Shown: positions 8,869 to 18,034, counted from the first letter of the stretch. The stretch is 64,000 nucleotides of DNA from Azospira sp. I13 (GCF_003112695.1 NZ_BFBP01000003.1:264278-328277), one strand, 5' to 3'. Made by a program: numbers and translations. Notes: generated from the letters alone by a model not told the origin.

Positions 8869-10227
8869 GTGGCTGAACTGCTGTTGGTGGACGACGATCC
8901 CGACATCCTCAAGCTGCTGGCCATGCGCCTGGCCACCGCCGGCCATCGGGTGCGCACCGCCGACAGCGGCGAACAGGCCCTGGTGATGTTCCAGGCCCAG
9001 CGGCCCCAGCTGGTCATCACCGACCTGAAGATGGGGGCCATGGACGGCCTTGCCCTGTTTGACGAGATCCAGCGCCGGGCGCCGACCCTGCCGGTGATCG
9101 TGCTCACCGCCCACGGCACCATTCCCGATGCGGTGGATGCTACACGCCGCGGTGTCTTTGGTTTCCTCACCAAGCCCTTCGACGGCAAGGCCCTGCTGGA
9201 GCAGGTGGAGCAGGCCCTGCGCCTTTCCGTGCCGGCGGGGCAGGGCGCTGCCCTGGAACCCTGGCGAGCAGAACTGGTGGGCGCCAGTCCGGCCATGCAG
9301 GAACTGCTGGAGCGGGCCCGCCTGGTCGCCGCCTCCGAGGCCAGTGTCTTCATCGCCGGGGCCAGCGGTACCGGCAAGGAGCTGCTGGCGCGGGCGGTGC
9401 ACCGGGCCAGTCCCCGGGCCGGCAAACCCTTCGTCGCCATCAATTGCGCCGCCATTCCCGAGCATCTGCTCGAATCCGAACTGTTCGGCCACCGCAAGGG
9501 GGCCTTTACCGGCGCCGCCTACCACCACACCGGCCTGTTCCTTGAGGCGGATGGCGGCACGGTCTTCCTCGACGAAATCGGCGACATGCCCCTGGCCCTC
9601 CAGGCCAAGCTGCTGCGGGTGCTGCAGGAGCGCCAGGTGCGGCCCGTGGGGGCCACCCAGGCGGTGCCGGTGGATGTGCGGGTGGTTTCGGCCACCCACC
9701 GCAACCTGGAGGAACTGCTGCAGGGCGGCCAGTTCCGCGAGGACCTTTACTACCGGCTCAACGTGGTCTCCCTGCACTTGCCGGCCCTGGCCGAGCGGCG
9801 GGAGGACATTCCCCTGCTGGCTAACCATTTCCTGCAGAAGACCGCGGCCCGCTACGGCAAGCCGGTGACGGCCTTCGCCCCCGAGGCCATGGAGGCTTTG
9901 GTGACTGCGCCCTGGCCGGGCAACGTGCGGCAATTGCAGAACGCCGTGGAGCAGGCCGTGGCCCTGGCGCCCGTGGGGGGCGGCCTGGTGCCCCTGGCCC
10001 TGATCCAGGGGGCCCTGCGCTCCGGCGATAATGCCTTCACCTCTCTGGATGAAGCCAAGAAGGCCTTCGAGCGGGATTACCTGGTGCGCCTGTTGCGCCT
10101 CACCGAGGGCAGTGTCAGCCAGGCAGCCCGCCTGGCCCAGCGCAACCGCACCGAGTTCTACAAGCTGCTGGAACGCCATCAGCTGGAACCCGGGCAGTTC
10201 AAACCGGGTGGCGCTGACCCGGCCTGA
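8869..10227 (+). CDS. glrR: Sigma-54-dependent response regulator GlrR
   Basis: A 452-residue NtrC-family activator starting at GTG 8869. The receiver domain has phospho-acceptor D52 (LVITDLKMG). The AAA+ domain follows with Walker A GASGTGKE, the GAFTGA loop that contacts sigma-54 (around 211-216), and Walker B FLDEIGDMP. A Fis-type HTH lies at about 414-445 (GSVSQAARLAQRNRTEFYKL). Two palindromes of the GlrR type and a sigma-54 promoter lie immediately downstream, so its likely target operon is adjacent. Confidence 0.92.
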   Translation: MAELLLVDDDPDILKLLAMRLATAGHRVRTADSGEQALVMFQAQRPQLVITDLKMGAMDGLALFDEIQRRAPTLPVIVLTAHGTIPDAVDATRRGVFGFLTKPFDGKALLEQVEQALRLSVPAGQGAALEPWRAELVGASPAMQELLERARLVAASEASVFIAGASGTGKELLARAVHRASPRAGKPFVAINCAAIPEHLLESELFGHRKGAFTGAAYHHTGLFLEADGGTVFLDEIGDMPLALQAKLLRVLQERQVRPVGATQAVPVDVRVVSATHRNLEELLQGGQFREDLYYRLNVVSLHLPALAERREDIPLLANHFLQKTAARYGKPVTAFAPEAMEALVTAPWPGNVRQLQNAVEQAVALAPVGGGLVPLALIQGALRSGDNAFTSLDEAKKAFERDYLVRLLRLTEGSVSQAARLAQRNRTEFYKLLERHQLEPGQFKPGGADPA

Positions 10228-10231
10228 TCGG

Positions 10232-10249
10232 CGTCGGGCCGGCCCGACA
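10232..10249 (+). promoter_or_regulatory. GlrR upstream activating site 1
   Basis: CGTC-N10-GACA, one mismatch from the enterobacterial GlrR consensus TGTC-N10-GACA. It sits in a perfect 16-bp GC palindrome (GTCGGGCC/GGCCCGAC) starting 6 bp after the glrR stop codon. Confidence 0.7.
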
Positions 10250-10295
10250 GCTGAAATCATCGTTAAATCAATGTATTGCATTTGTTGAAGGGGAA

Positions 10296-10317
10296 CCTGT
10301 CGGGCCAGCCCGACAGG
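10296..10317 (+). promoter_or_regulatory. GlrR upstream activating site 2
   Basis: An exact TGTC-N10-GACA match (10298-10315) inside a dyad with two perfect 10-base arms (CCTGTCGGGC / GCCCGACAGG) around a 2-base centre. It is exactly 66 bp downstream of site 1 and about 67 bp upstream of the -24 element. This is suitable spacing for two activator dimers to loop to sigma-54 RNA polymerase. Confidence 0.8.
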
Positions 10318-10381
10318 CAGGCCGTGATCGCGCGGTGGCAGTTCTTCTTCAATGCATTGAATTCAAAAGAAATTTCTTTCC

Positions 10382-10397
10382 TGGCACAGCCGTTGCA
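10382..10397 (+). promoter_or_regulatory. Sigma-54 promoter of the glycine-zipper operon
   Basis: TGGCACAGCCGTTGCA matches the sigma-54 consensus, with GG at 10383-10384, GC at 10395-10396 and exactly 10 bp between them. Transcription would start near 10408, about 45 bp before the first glycine-zipper gene. Confidence 0.88.
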
Positions 10398-10452
10398 ATA
10401 ACGGTGTCAAGCCGCGTCATCAACGACGGGCGTTTTGCACAGGAGAAGAAAA

Positions 10453-10785
10453 ATGAACCTCAGACAGATTGCTGCCGCGGCCGCCCTAGTGGTGGCCAGC
10501 GGCCTGGCCCAGGCCCATGGCGGTATCGACGGCGATGCCGTGATTGGCGGCGCCCTGGGCGGTGCTGCCGGTGCTGCCGTCGGCTCGGCTGTCGGCGGAC
10601 GCGATGGGGCCATCGTGGGCGGTGCCCTGGGGGCGGCTGCCGGTGTTTCCCTCAACACCTCCAGCCCGCGCTACGGCGGCTACGGTGGCTATCGAGGCGA
10701 TGACCGCTACTACTACCGGGAACGCCACGACCGGGGCCGCCACCTGGGCCACTACAAGCATCGCCATCATCACCATCACGACTGA
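10453..10785 (+). CDS. Small exported glycine-zipper protein with poly-histidine tail
   Basis: A 110-residue protein. A signal peptide (MNLRQIAAAAALVVASGLAQA) is followed by a glycine-zipper membrane motif (GGALGGAAGAAVGSAVGGRD, then GAIVGGALGAAAG), a tyrosine/arginine-rich segment and a C-terminal run ending HRHHHHHD. The histidine tail could bind metal ions, but there is no direct evidence. It is the first gene of the predicted GlrR/sigma-54 operon, with AGGAG at 10441-10445. The earlier in-frame TTG at 10435 is not needed. Confidence 0.8.
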   Translation: MNLRQIAAAAALVVASGLAQAHGGIDGDAVIGGALGGAAGAAVGSAVGGRDGAIVGGALGAAAGVSLNTSSPRYGGYGGYRGDDRYYYRERHDRGRHLGHYKHRHHHHHD

Positions 10786-10817
10786 GTCTGCCTCACCGTT
10801 CAACGGAAGGAGCCGCC

Positions 10818-11468
10818 ATGGAACCCACCTTTACTTTCGCCCGGGCCCCGCTGCCCCGGCACTATCTTTCCCGCCAGCCGACGACTTTGCATCCCCTGCT
10901 CAAGGTGGCTGCGGTCTCCTTGACGGTGTTGAGCCTGCTGGGCATCGGCGCCATCACCGGCCTCATCCCCACGGCCTCTTCCCAGCCTGAAGCGGCGGGC
11001 GAGGCCATCGCCGCCGAGGCGGTGGGCACTCCCGCCAGCCACCGCGCCGGGGCGGAGAAGGGTGCTTCGAGCCAGTCTTCCGGCAAGAGCAGCGGCCAGG
11101 GGGGCGCCACACCGGCCAAGGCCAAGGCGGCCTGCGCCAGCTGCGGCGTGGTGGAAACCGTGCGTACCGTGCAACTGGAAGGCAACGCCAGCGGCATCGG
11201 TGCCGTGGCCGGGGGCGTTACCGGCGCCCTGGTGGGCAACCAGTTCGGCCGGGGCGGCGGCAACACGGCCATGACCCTGATCGGTGCCGCCGGCGGTGCC
11301 TATGCCGGCAACAGCATCGAAAAGAACATGAATCGCCAGACCGCCTACCGCATCACCGTACGCATGGATGACGGCGCCTACCGCACCATTTCCCAGTCCC
11401 ACGTGCCCTCTGTGGCCGCCGGGGACAAGGTGCGGGTGATCAACGGCAACGTCAGCGCCATTCCCTGA
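10818..11468 (+). CDS. Glycine-zipper 2TM domain envelope protein
   Basis: A 216-residue protein with one N-terminal membrane anchor (about residues 28-50) and a low-complexity Ala/Ser/Gly linker. A CASCG motif (around 110) precedes VVETVRTVQLEG, then a glycine-zipper pair (GAVAGGVTGALVGNQFG, then LIGAAGGAYAGNSIEKN) and a small beta domain (YRITVRMDDGAYRTISQ). The C-terminal half matches the 17-kDa surface-antigen / SlyB-PcP type seen in outer-membrane lipoproteins, but this one is anchored by a membrane helix rather than a lipobox. It lies 32 bp after the previous gene, in the same operon. Confidence 0.82.
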   Translation: MEPTFTFARAPLPRHYLSRQPTTLHPLLKVAAVSLTVLSLLGIGAITGLIPTASSQPEAAGEAIAAEAVGTPASHRAGAEKGASSQSSGKSSGQGGATPAKAKAACASCGVVETVRTVQLEGNASGIGAVAGGVTGALVGNQFGRGGGNTAMTLIGAAGGAYAGNSIEKNMNRQTAYRITVRMDDGAYRTISQSHVPSVAAGDKVRVINGNVSAIP

Positions 11469-11546
11469 GTTCCGGGGCTTGCGGCCTGACCATCATCCAC
11501 TCCCCATGGCAGCGCCATGGACCCAATCCACAATCAGGAGAACATC

Positions 11547-11774
11547 ATGAAAACAATATTCCGCCCCTTGGCCGCCATCCTGCTGGCCCTTAGCCTGAGC
11601 CTTTCCCTGGGGGCCTGCAGCAGCAATCCGACCCGCCAGCAGGTGGGAGTGGCCACCGGCGCCGTGGTCGGTGGCGTGGTGGGTGCCGCCCTCACCGGCG
11701 GCAGCACCACCGGTACCGTGGCCGGTGCTGCTGCCGGTGGCCTGGTGGGCAATGAACTGTCGAAGCGGCGCTAA
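11547..11774 (+). CDS. Small glycine-zipper lipoprotein
   Basis: A 75-residue protein. Its signal sequence ends in the lipobox SLGAC (cysteine near residue 24), so it is probably anchored in the outer membrane. The mature part is almost entirely a glycine zipper (GVATGAVVGGVVGAALTGGS, then GTVAGAAAGGLVGNELSKRR), resembling osmotically inducible OsmB-like lipoproteins. ATG 11547 has CAGGAG 6 bp upstream; a longer in-frame start at 11517 is less likely. It is the third and last gene of the GlrR-associated operon. Confidence 0.82.
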   Translation: MKTIFRPLAAILLALSLSLSLGACSSNPTRQQVGVATGAVVGGVVGAALTGGSTTGTVAGAAAGGLVGNELSKRR

Positions 11775-12372
11775 AGAGCTGGGCGGCATCGAGGCACCGA
11801 GCTGATGCCGCCTTGCTGATTTCCCGGCTGCGATGACCCTGGGCCGGCGGCTGCCTCTTGCTGCCGGCCCACTGCCTGTCGCCTGGGTCGATCGTTTCCT
11901 GTTTCCTTACTTGCCTGACTTTTCCACTTACCACTCCGCTTCCGCCACTCCGGCGACTCCCGCTCCTTCCGCCGTTTTCTCCCCAAGCTCCCGTCCCGGG
12001 AGCGTGTCCTACCGCACGGAGCCCCAAAAAGGGCCGTGCTAGTATTTGTCGCAAGCACAAATACATAACCGGCTCCCCCCGCCGGCAGGATGAGGGATGT
12101 CTCTGTTGTCTTGGAAAATTCCAGTCAGATGCCTGGCCCCGGTCTTTTTGACTACCGGGAGGCCACCTCTTTTTTGGGGTACGCGGCAGCTGTCCTGTCC
12201 TGGGGAATGGGCTGTTGCCGAGGTGGCGGCAGCGATGGCCGCCACGACGACCACGACCACCTCCTCGATCACCTTCACGATTGCCACCAGCATTTCTTCC
12301 TGGATGGCTTGCTGTTTCGCCCCAGCTGGCTGCCTTGCCCGGCCCATGGCGTCGGGTATCCGGGGCTGATCC
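11775..12372. other. Intergenic region, no convincing gene
   Basis: About 600 bp between the glycine-zipper operon and the GGDEF-EAL gene. A 9-bp inverted repeat (GGCGGCATC / GATGCCGCC, 11782-11812) may end the operon, although it lacks a T-run. Another hairpin (GTATTTGT / ACAAATAC, 12042-12064) lies in a more AT-rich patch that may hold the downstream promoter. Open frames here lack ribosome sites and protein-like composition. No riboswitch was recognised. Confidence 0.5.
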
Positions 12373-15330
12373 ATGGGCTGGATGCCGAGCATAAAGGCCA
12401 AGCTGCTGACCTTGCTGCTGCTGACCATCTTTTCGGTCCTGGCGGTGGTGGGCACCCTGCTTTCCATCGGCGTCGAACGTTTCCATCGGGAAGAAACCCT
12501 GGAGGTCTTTGCGGCGGCCCAGCGGTCCCTGCGCCTGGAACTGGAAAACCGCCAGGGGCTGCTGGTCCAGGCAGCCAACCGGCTGGCGGCTGACGAGCTG
12601 CTGCAAAATTCCCTCCACCAGATTTCCCTCCGCGGCAGCCAGGCCGGCAGCAACCCCCGCGCCCTGGATGGCGAGAAGAAACGCATTGCCGTGGAATTGG
12701 CCCGTGGGGGGGGCAGCACCCAGCAGGCCTTGCTGGCCGCCTTGGACGGGGCGGGCCAGCTGGTGGCCTTTGGCCGTGCCGACGGGAACAGCGTGGCCGT
12801 GGGCTTGCTGGCTTTCGATGCCGCCGGAATGCCCGTGCCCAGCCTGCAGGACCCTTCTCACCCCAGCCGCTGGCGCCCCGGGGCCGTGGGGGAGGAGATC
12901 AAATTTATGGCCCAGCGGGGGCGCCAGGCCTTGCCGGCCATGACCCTGGTGCGTACTCCCCGGGGGCTGATGCTGTTGGCCAGCGCGCCGGTATTCCGTC
13001 TTGACGGCGTGGGGGAGGAGCGCGGGGCGGAGGGAATCGAACGGGAGCCGGGCGAGGGCCGGGAACGCCCCGTGGGCCGCATTCTGGTGGGGCAGGTGCT
13101 GGGGGAGGAATTTTTGACCCAGATTGCCCGCTATACCCCCATCCGTTTCGGCCTTCTCTTTCAGGGCGGTGATGCCCTGGGCGAGGTGGCGGGGGCGGCA
13201 CTCCAGGGGCTGAATTTGACCCGCTCGGCACCGCTGCTGGCGGATGGGGACGACCTGCGCCAGGGCTGGCAGGAACTGCCGGCCCACTTTCTCAAGCTGC
13301 TTTCCCTGCCGTTGTCCGATGGCGAAACCGCCTACCCGGTGCTGGTGTTGGAGAAGGAGGCGGTCAACAAGCAGATCCACCAGACCCTGCGGGTGCTGCT
13401 GCTGGTGCTTCTGGCCTCGGCTGCCCTGGTCATTCCCATGGGCCTGGCGGTGGCCAACCGGGCTATCACCCGGCCGGTGGTGAATCTGGTGGAGAGCGTC
13501 GACCTGGTGAAGGAAGGGCGTTACGAGCAACTGCCCGGAGCGCCCGAGGGGCGGGGGGAATTCGCCCGGCTGTTTTCTTCCCTCAAGGACATGGCCGACA
13601 CCATCCGCAGCCGCGAGGAACAACTGCGGCTCTGGGCCAAGGTGCTGGAGCAGAGCCGGGAGGCCATTTTCGTCACCGACGAGGCTAGCCGCATCCTGCT
13701 GGTGAATCGAGCCTTCGTTGCCATCACCGGCTACGCCCCCGAGGAGGCCCTGGGCCAGACGCCGAAGTTTCTGCAATCGGGCCGGCATGATGCCGAGTTC
13801 TACCGCGCCATGTGGCAGTCCCTGCGGAGCAACGGCCACTGGCAAGGCGAGCTGTGGGACCGGGCCAAGGATGGCCGCATCTATCCGCAGTGGGTGGCCA
13901 TTACCGCCGTGGCCGACGAGCCGGGCGTGGTGACCAACTACATCGCCATCTTTTCCGATCTGACGGAACACAAGGCGGCCCAGGAGCGCATCCAGTTCCT
14001 GGCCCAGCACGATTCCCTTACCGAACTGCCCAACCGCCTGCTGCTGCAGGACCGCCTGGCCATGGCGGTAGCCGTGGCGGCCCGGGATGGGCACCAGGTG
14101 GGGGTGCTGTTCGTGGATCTGGACCGCTTCAAGACCATCAATGATTCCCTCGGTCACACCGTGGGGGACGAACTGATCAAGGAAGCCACCCGGCGCCTCA
14201 AGGATGCGGTACGGGAATCGGATACGGTGGCCCGCCTGGGGGGCGACGAATTCATCGTCGTGCTTCACCGCATCCGCCAGGCCGAGGATGCGGGCCATGT
14301 GGCCGACGGTATCCTGGCCCATCTGGCCCAGCCTTTCAGCGTGGCCGGGCAAGAGCTGCGGGTCACCGCCTCCATCGGCATCAGCCTTTTTCCCAGCGAT
14401 GGCGAGGATGCGGAGGGGCTGATCAAAAATGCGGATACGGCCATGTTCCACGCCAAGGAACGGGGCCGTAACAACTACCAGTTTTTCCGCCGGGAAATGA
14501 ATGCCAAGGCCGGGGAGCGCCTGGCCCTGGAGAACGCGCTGCGGGGCGCCGTGGCGCGCCATGAATTTGTACTCTTTTACCAGCCCCAGGTGGAGATCCG
14601 CTCGGGTCGGGTGATCGGTGCCGAGGCCCTGATCCGCTGGCAGCGGGAGGAAGGTTTTGTTTCCCCCGCCGATTTCATCCCCCTGGCCGAGGAGACTGGC
14701 TGCATTCTCGAGATCGGCGACTGGGTGCTGCGGGAAGCCTGCCGCCAGCAGCAGGTGTGGGACGAGGCCTGGCCAGCCCGGGGCCTGCGGCCGGTGCCGG
14801 TGGCGGTCAATCTCTCGGCCCTGCAGTTCCGCCAGAAGCTCTTCCGCGAGACCCTGCTGGATATTCTCGCCGAGCATCCCCTACCTGCCGGGCGCATCGA
14901 ACTGGAACTGACTGAAAGCATCGTCATGGAAGACCCGGAGCAGGTGGAAACCCTGCTCGACAGCCTGAAGCAGGCCGGTCTGCGCCTGTCCATTGACGAT
15001 TTTGGCACCGGTTATTCCAGCCTTTCCTACCTCAAGCGTTTTCCCCTGGACAAGCTGAAGATCGACGCTTCGTTTGTGCGTAACATCGTGAACGACTCGG
15101 CTGACCTGGCCATCGTCCATGCCGTGGTCTCCCTGGGGCATAGCCTGGGGCTGCGGGTGGTGGCGGAAGGGGTGGAGGGGCCGGCGGAGTTGCAGATTCT
15201 CCACGGCATGGGTTGCGATGTGGCCCAGGGCTACTACTTCAGCCGCCCGGTGCCGGCGGCAGAATTCGAGGCCTGGCTGGCCAGCTATGCACCTCAGCGC
15301 ATGGTGGGCAGCCTGACCGTTGGTGCCTGA
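12373..15330 (+). CDS. Membrane receptor with PAS, GGDEF and EAL domains
   Basis: A 985-residue cyclic-di-GMP enzyme. TM1 (around residues 10-32), a periplasmic sensor of about 290 residues of no family I recognise, TM2 (LRVLLLVLLASAALVIPMGLA, about 338-358), HAMP, PAS (AIFVTDEASRILLVNRAF), GGDEF with an intact LGGDEF signature near residue 622, and EAL starting EALIRW near 750. The EAL catalytic residues appear intact (VNLSALQF, ELTES, IDDFGTGYSS, KIDASFV, AEGVE, QGYYFS), so it may both make and break cyclic di-GMP or be GTP-regulated. It stands alone as a single-gene unit. Confidence 0.9.
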   Translation: MGWMPSIKAKLLTLLLLTIFSVLAVVGTLLSIGVERFHREETLEVFAAAQRSLRLELENRQGLLVQAANRLAADELLQNSLHQISLRGSQAGSNPRALDGEKKRIAVELARGGGSTQQALLAALDGAGQLVAFGRADGNSVAVGLLAFDAAGMPVPSLQDPSHPSRWRPGAVGEEIKFMAQRGRQALPAMTLVRTPRGLMLLASAPVFRLDGVGEERGAEGIEREPGEGRERPVGRILVGQVLGEEFLTQIARYTPIRFGLLFQGGDALGEVAGAALQGLNLTRSAPLLADGDDLRQGWQELPAHFLKLLSLPLSDGETAYPVLVLEKEAVNKQIHQTLRVLLLVLLASAALVIPMGLAVANRAITRPVVNLVESVDLVKEGRYEQLPGAPEGRGEFARLFSSLKDMADTIRSREEQLRLWAKVLEQSREAIFVTDEASRILLVNRAFVAITGYAPEEALGQTPKFLQSGRHDAEFYRAMWQSLRSNGHWQGELWDRAKDGRIYPQWVAITAVADEPGVVTNYIAIFSDLTEHKAAQERIQFLAQHDSLTELPNRLLLQDRLAMAVAVAARDGHQVGVLFVDLDRFKTINDSLGHTVGDELIKEATRRLKDAVRESDTVARLGGDEFIVVLHRIRQAEDAGHVADGILAHLAQPFSVAGQELRVTASIGISLFPSDGEDAEGLIKNADTAMFHAKERGRNNYQFFRREMNAKAGERLALENALRGAVARHEFVLFYQPQVEIRSGRVIGAEALIRWQREEGFVSPADFIPLAEETGCILEIGDWVLREACRQQQVWDEAWPARGLRPVPVAVNLSALQFRQKLFRETLLDILAEHPLPAGRIELELTESIVMEDPEQVETLLDSLKQAGLRLSIDDFGTGYSSLSYLKRFPLDKLKIDASFVRNIVNDSADLAIVHAVVSLGHSLGLRVVAEGVEGPAELQILHGMGCDVAQGYYFSRPVPAAEFEAWLASYAPQRMVGSLTVGA

Positions 15331-15399
15331 TTTTCCCTCCGGGCCTGAATGGAAGCGGTGGATGGAAAAGGCCGCAAGAAAAAGCTCGGGGGAAAAACA

Positions 15400-15426
15400 A
15401 AACGGCGCCGCAAGACGGCGCCGTTT
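15400..15426. terminator. Bidirectional terminator
   Basis: AAACGGCGCCG and CGGCGCCGTTT form a perfect 11-bp stem around CAAGA, with A and T tracts at the ends. It lies between the convergent GGDEF-EAL and suhB genes and can serve both. Confidence 0.85.
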
Positions 15427-15474
15427 CGGCAGGGCAGGCGGAGAGCGCCTACCCGGGGCGTTGCTGTTCCGGAA

Positions 15475-16278
15475 TTAGCGGGGCAGGGCGCTGCCTTTGT
15501 AGTTCTGTACGGTCTGCAGCAGCTGGGCGAAGATACGGGGGCTGCCGGCTACGATGTTGCCGCTGTCCAGATAGTCGGGTTCGCCGGCCAGGTCGGTGGC
15601 CAGGCCACCGGCCTCGGTGATGAGCAGGGTGCCGGCGGCCATATCCCAGGGGGAAAGGCCGAATTCCCAGAAGCCATCGAGACGGCCGCAGGCCACCCAG
15701 GCCAGATCCAGGGCGGCAGCGCCCGGACGGCGAATGCCGGCGCAGCTCTGGGTCAGTTCCTTGAAGATGGCGAGGTAGGCATCCACGTTGTCAAAACTGC
15801 GGTAGGGGAAACCGGTGCCGATGAGGGCATCCTGCAGCTTCACCCGCTTGCCGACGCGGATGCGGCGATCGTCGAGGAAAGCACCGGCGCCCTTGCTGGC
15901 GGTGAACATCTCGTTGCGGATGGGATCGTAAACCACGGCCTGGGTTACCTGACCGCGATGGGCCAGGGCGATGGAGATGGCGTACTGGGGAAAGCCGTGG
16001 ATGAAGTTGGTGGTGCCATCCAGGGGATCGATGATCCACTGGTATTCCTCATCCCGCCCGACGGTGGCGCCGCTCTCCTCTGCTAGAATTCCGTGGCTCG
16101 GATAAGCCTCCCGCAGGGTCTCGATGATGGCGGCCTCGGCGGCCCGATCCACTTCGGTGACGAAGTCGCTTTGTTGCTTGGCGACCACCTTGAGCAGGTC
16201 CACGTCGTTGGACGCGCGGTTGATGATCTGGCCGGCCCGACGGGCAGCCTTGACGGCGATGTTCAGGGTAGGATGCAT
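15475..16278 (-). CDS. suhB: Inositol-1-monophosphatase SuhB
   Basis: A 267-residue Mg-dependent phosphatase. Metal-binding motifs are present: EESGA around residue 67, [17 protein letters not shown] (about 80-95), and [15 protein letters not shown] near 210. In gammaproteobacteria SuhB is also a NusA-linked factor in rRNA transcription antitermination. It is divergent from trmJ across a 113-bp gap, a conserved pairing in betaproteobacteria. Confidence 0.95.
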   Translation of the reverse strand: MHPTLNIAVKAARRAGQIINRASNDVDLLKVVAKQQSDFVTEVDRAAEAAIIETLREAYPSHGILAEESGATVGRDEEYQWIIDPLDGTTNFIHGFPQYAISIALAHRGQVTQAVVYDPIRNEMFTASKGAGAFLDDRRIRVGKRVKLQDALIGTGFPYRSFDNVDAYLAIFKELTQSCAGIRRPGAAALDLAWVACGRLDGFWEFGLSPWDMAAGTLLITEAGGLATDLAGEPDYLDSGNIVAGSPRIFAQLLQTVQNYKGSALPR

Positions 16279-16391
16279 ATGGCTTTTGTAAAGAACTCGA
16301 AGGGGCAGTTGCCGGTCGTCCGGTCTTGTCTTGTAGACACGACCCGCCTGGTGACTGCCCTAAGCATTTGGATAAACCGGCATTTTACACC

Positions 16392-17177
16392 ATGAACCCG
16401 ACTAACCCCATTGAGACGCTGGGACGCGTACGCGTCGTGCTCTGCAACACCAGTCACCCGGGCAATATCGGCGCAGCGGCCCGGGCCATGAAAACCATGG
16501 GCCTGACCCGTCTGACCCTGGTCAATCCGAAGCAGTTTCCTGATCCCGAGGCCACCGCCCGGGCCTCCGGCGCTGCTGACGTACTGGAAAACGCCCGTGT
16601 CGTCGCCGGCCTTGACGAGGCCCTGGAAGGCACCATTCTGGCCGCCGCCCTGTCGGCCCGGCAGCGGGATCTGGGGCCCATCCCCCAGTCGGCCCGCCAG
16701 GCGGTGCCTGAATTGCTGCAATGGGCGGGGCAGGGCGAGATTGCCCTGGTCTTCGGCGGCGAGACTTCCGGCCTGACCAATGCGGAGGTGGAACGTTGCC
16801 AGCGCCTGGTGACCATTCCGGTGAATCCCGAATACAGCTCCCTCAACCTGGGGGCGGCGGTACAGGTGCTGTGCTACGAATTACGCCAGGCTGCCTTCGC
16901 CGATGCGCCGCCCGTCTCTTCCGTGGCTACCCCCTTTGCCACGCCGCCGGCCAGCCATGAGGAAGTGGAGGGCTTCTACGCCCACCTGGAACGGTTGATG
17001 ACAGCTACCGGCTTCCTCAACCCCAACAGCCCCCGCCGCCTGATGCCCAAGCTGCGTCGCCTTTTCGGCCGGGCGAGCCTGGAGAAGGACGAAATCAACA
17101 TCCTGCGCGGCATCATCGCTGCCGCCGAGACGCCCCTGCCTGGTGCCAAGGGGCGGGCGGGCGAGCCGGAGCGGTGA
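16392..17177 (+). CDS. trmJ: tRNA (cytidine/uridine-2'-O-)-methyltransferase TrmJ
   Basis: A 261-residue SPOUT methyltransferase that modifies position 32 of tRNAs. N-terminal VRVVLCNTSHPGNIGAAARA, GEIALVFGGETSGLTN and the knot region IPVNPEYSSLNLGAAVQVL are diagnostic. A C-terminal helical extension (RRLMPKLRRLFGRASLEKDE) is typical of bacterial TrmJ. Start at ATG 16392; the upstream part of the frame is not protein-like. It lies upstream of cysE as in many betaproteobacteria. Confidence 0.93.
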   Translation: MNPTNPIETLGRVRVVLCNTSHPGNIGAAARAMKTMGLTRLTLVNPKQFPDPEATARASGAADVLENARVVAGLDEALEGTILAAALSARQRDLGPIPQSARQAVPELLQWAGQGEIALVFGGETSGLTNAEVERCQRLVTIPVNPEYSSLNLGAAVQVLCYELRQAAFADAPPVSSVATPFATPPASHEEVEGFYAHLERLMTATGFLNPNSPRRLMPKLRRLFGRASLEKDEINILRGIIAAAETPLPGAKGRAGEPER

Positions 17178-17203
17178 AGCCGGGCGTTACACAAAATCGG
17201 CTA

Positions 17204-17228
17204 ATAGTTGATTAAAATAGTGGGATAT
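17204..17228 (+). promoter_or_regulatory. IscR type 1 binding site upstream of cysE
   Basis: The 25-bp site beginning ATAGTTGATTAAAATAG matches the IscR type 1 consensus with about three mismatches in my manual alignment. It is 38 bp before the cysE ATG and suggests that serine acetyltransferase is controlled with the isc genes. Confidence 0.7.
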
Positions 17229-17265
17229 TTTAAGATAACCCCACAAATCCAAGGAGTATTGCCCC

Positions 17266-18021
17266 ATGTTTGCCCGCCTGCGTGAAGACATCCACTCGGT
17301 ATTCGACCGCGATCCTGCGGCCCGGTCCGTGCTGGAGGTGCTCACCTGTTATCCGGGCATCCATGCCGTCACCCTGCACCGCCTGGCCCACTGGCTGTGG
17401 GGCCACCGGCTGCGCTGGCTGGCCCGCTTCCTGGCCCATTTCTCCCGCTTCCTGACCGGCATCGAAATCCATCCGGGGGCCACCATCGGCCGTCGGTTTT
17501 TCATCGACCACGGCATGGGGGTGGTGATCGGCGAGACCGCGGTGATCGGTGATGATGTCACCCTCTACCACGGCGTGACCCTGGGCGGCACTTCCTGGAA
17601 CAAGGGCAAGCGCCACCCCACGCTGGAAAATGGCGTGGTTATCGGGGCTGGTGCCAAGGTGCTGGGCCCCATCACCATGGGGGCTGGCGCCAAGGTGGGC
17701 TCCAACGCCGTGGTGGTGCGGGATGTGCCTGGCGGAGCCACCGCCGTGGGCAACCCGGCCCGCATTATTCAGGGCGAGCAGGAACAGAAGCGGGAAGAGA
17801 AGGCCGTCAAGATGGGGTTCTCCGCCTATGCCGTGGCCCAGCAGAACCAGGACGACCCTCTGGCCAAGGCTATCCACGGTCTGCTGGACCATGCAGTGGA
17901 GACCGATCGCCGCATTGAAGCCTTGCTGCACAAGCTGGAACAGGCCGGCGTTCGGGTGGAAGACGAGCTGGCCGTGGCCGACCGTTTTGACCCGAAATAC
18001 CTGAGCAAAATAGTTGACTAA
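17266..18021 (+). CDS. cysE: Serine O-acetyltransferase
   Basis: A 251-residue left-handed beta-helix enzyme that makes O-acetylserine for cysteine synthesis. Hexapeptide repeats run from [20 protein letters not shown] through [20 protein letters not shown] to [15 protein letters not shown]. The C-terminal extension (around 180-251) is longer than the minimal enzyme. Its last codons overlap the first IscR box of the isc promoter, so transcription of the two units is closely linked. Cysteine made here feeds the desulfurases encoded next door. Confidence 0.94.
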   Translation: MFARLREDIHSVFDRDPAARSVLEVLTCYPGIHAVTLHRLAHWLWGHRLRWLARFLAHFSRFLTGIEIHPGATIGRRFFIDHGMGVVIGETAVIGDDVTLYHGVTLGGTSWNKGKRHPTLENGVVIGAGAKVLGPITMGAGAKVGSNAVVVRDVPGGATAVGNPARIIQGEQEQKREEKAVKMGFSAYAVAQQNQDDPLAKAIHGLLDHAVETDRRIEALLHKLEQAGVRVEDELAVADRFDPKYLSKIVD

Positions 18022-18034
18022 TATTTACGGGTTT
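18010..18034 (+). promoter_or_regulatory. IscR type 1 box 1 of the isc promoter
   Basis: ATAGTTGACTAATAT followed by a diverged right half. It overlaps the final codons and stop of cysE. The left half matches the type 1 consensus perfectly; the right half is weaker. Confidence 0.6.

Noticed and set aside
12097..12369. Short plus-strand frame just before the GGDEF-EAL gene
   Set aside because: No ribosome site; Thr/Ser/Ala low-complexity; likely leader DNA.
11692..14877. 1061-codon open frame antisense to the GGDEF-EAL gene
   Set aside because: Gly/Gln/His-rich shadow without domains; the sense strand has an intact receptor.
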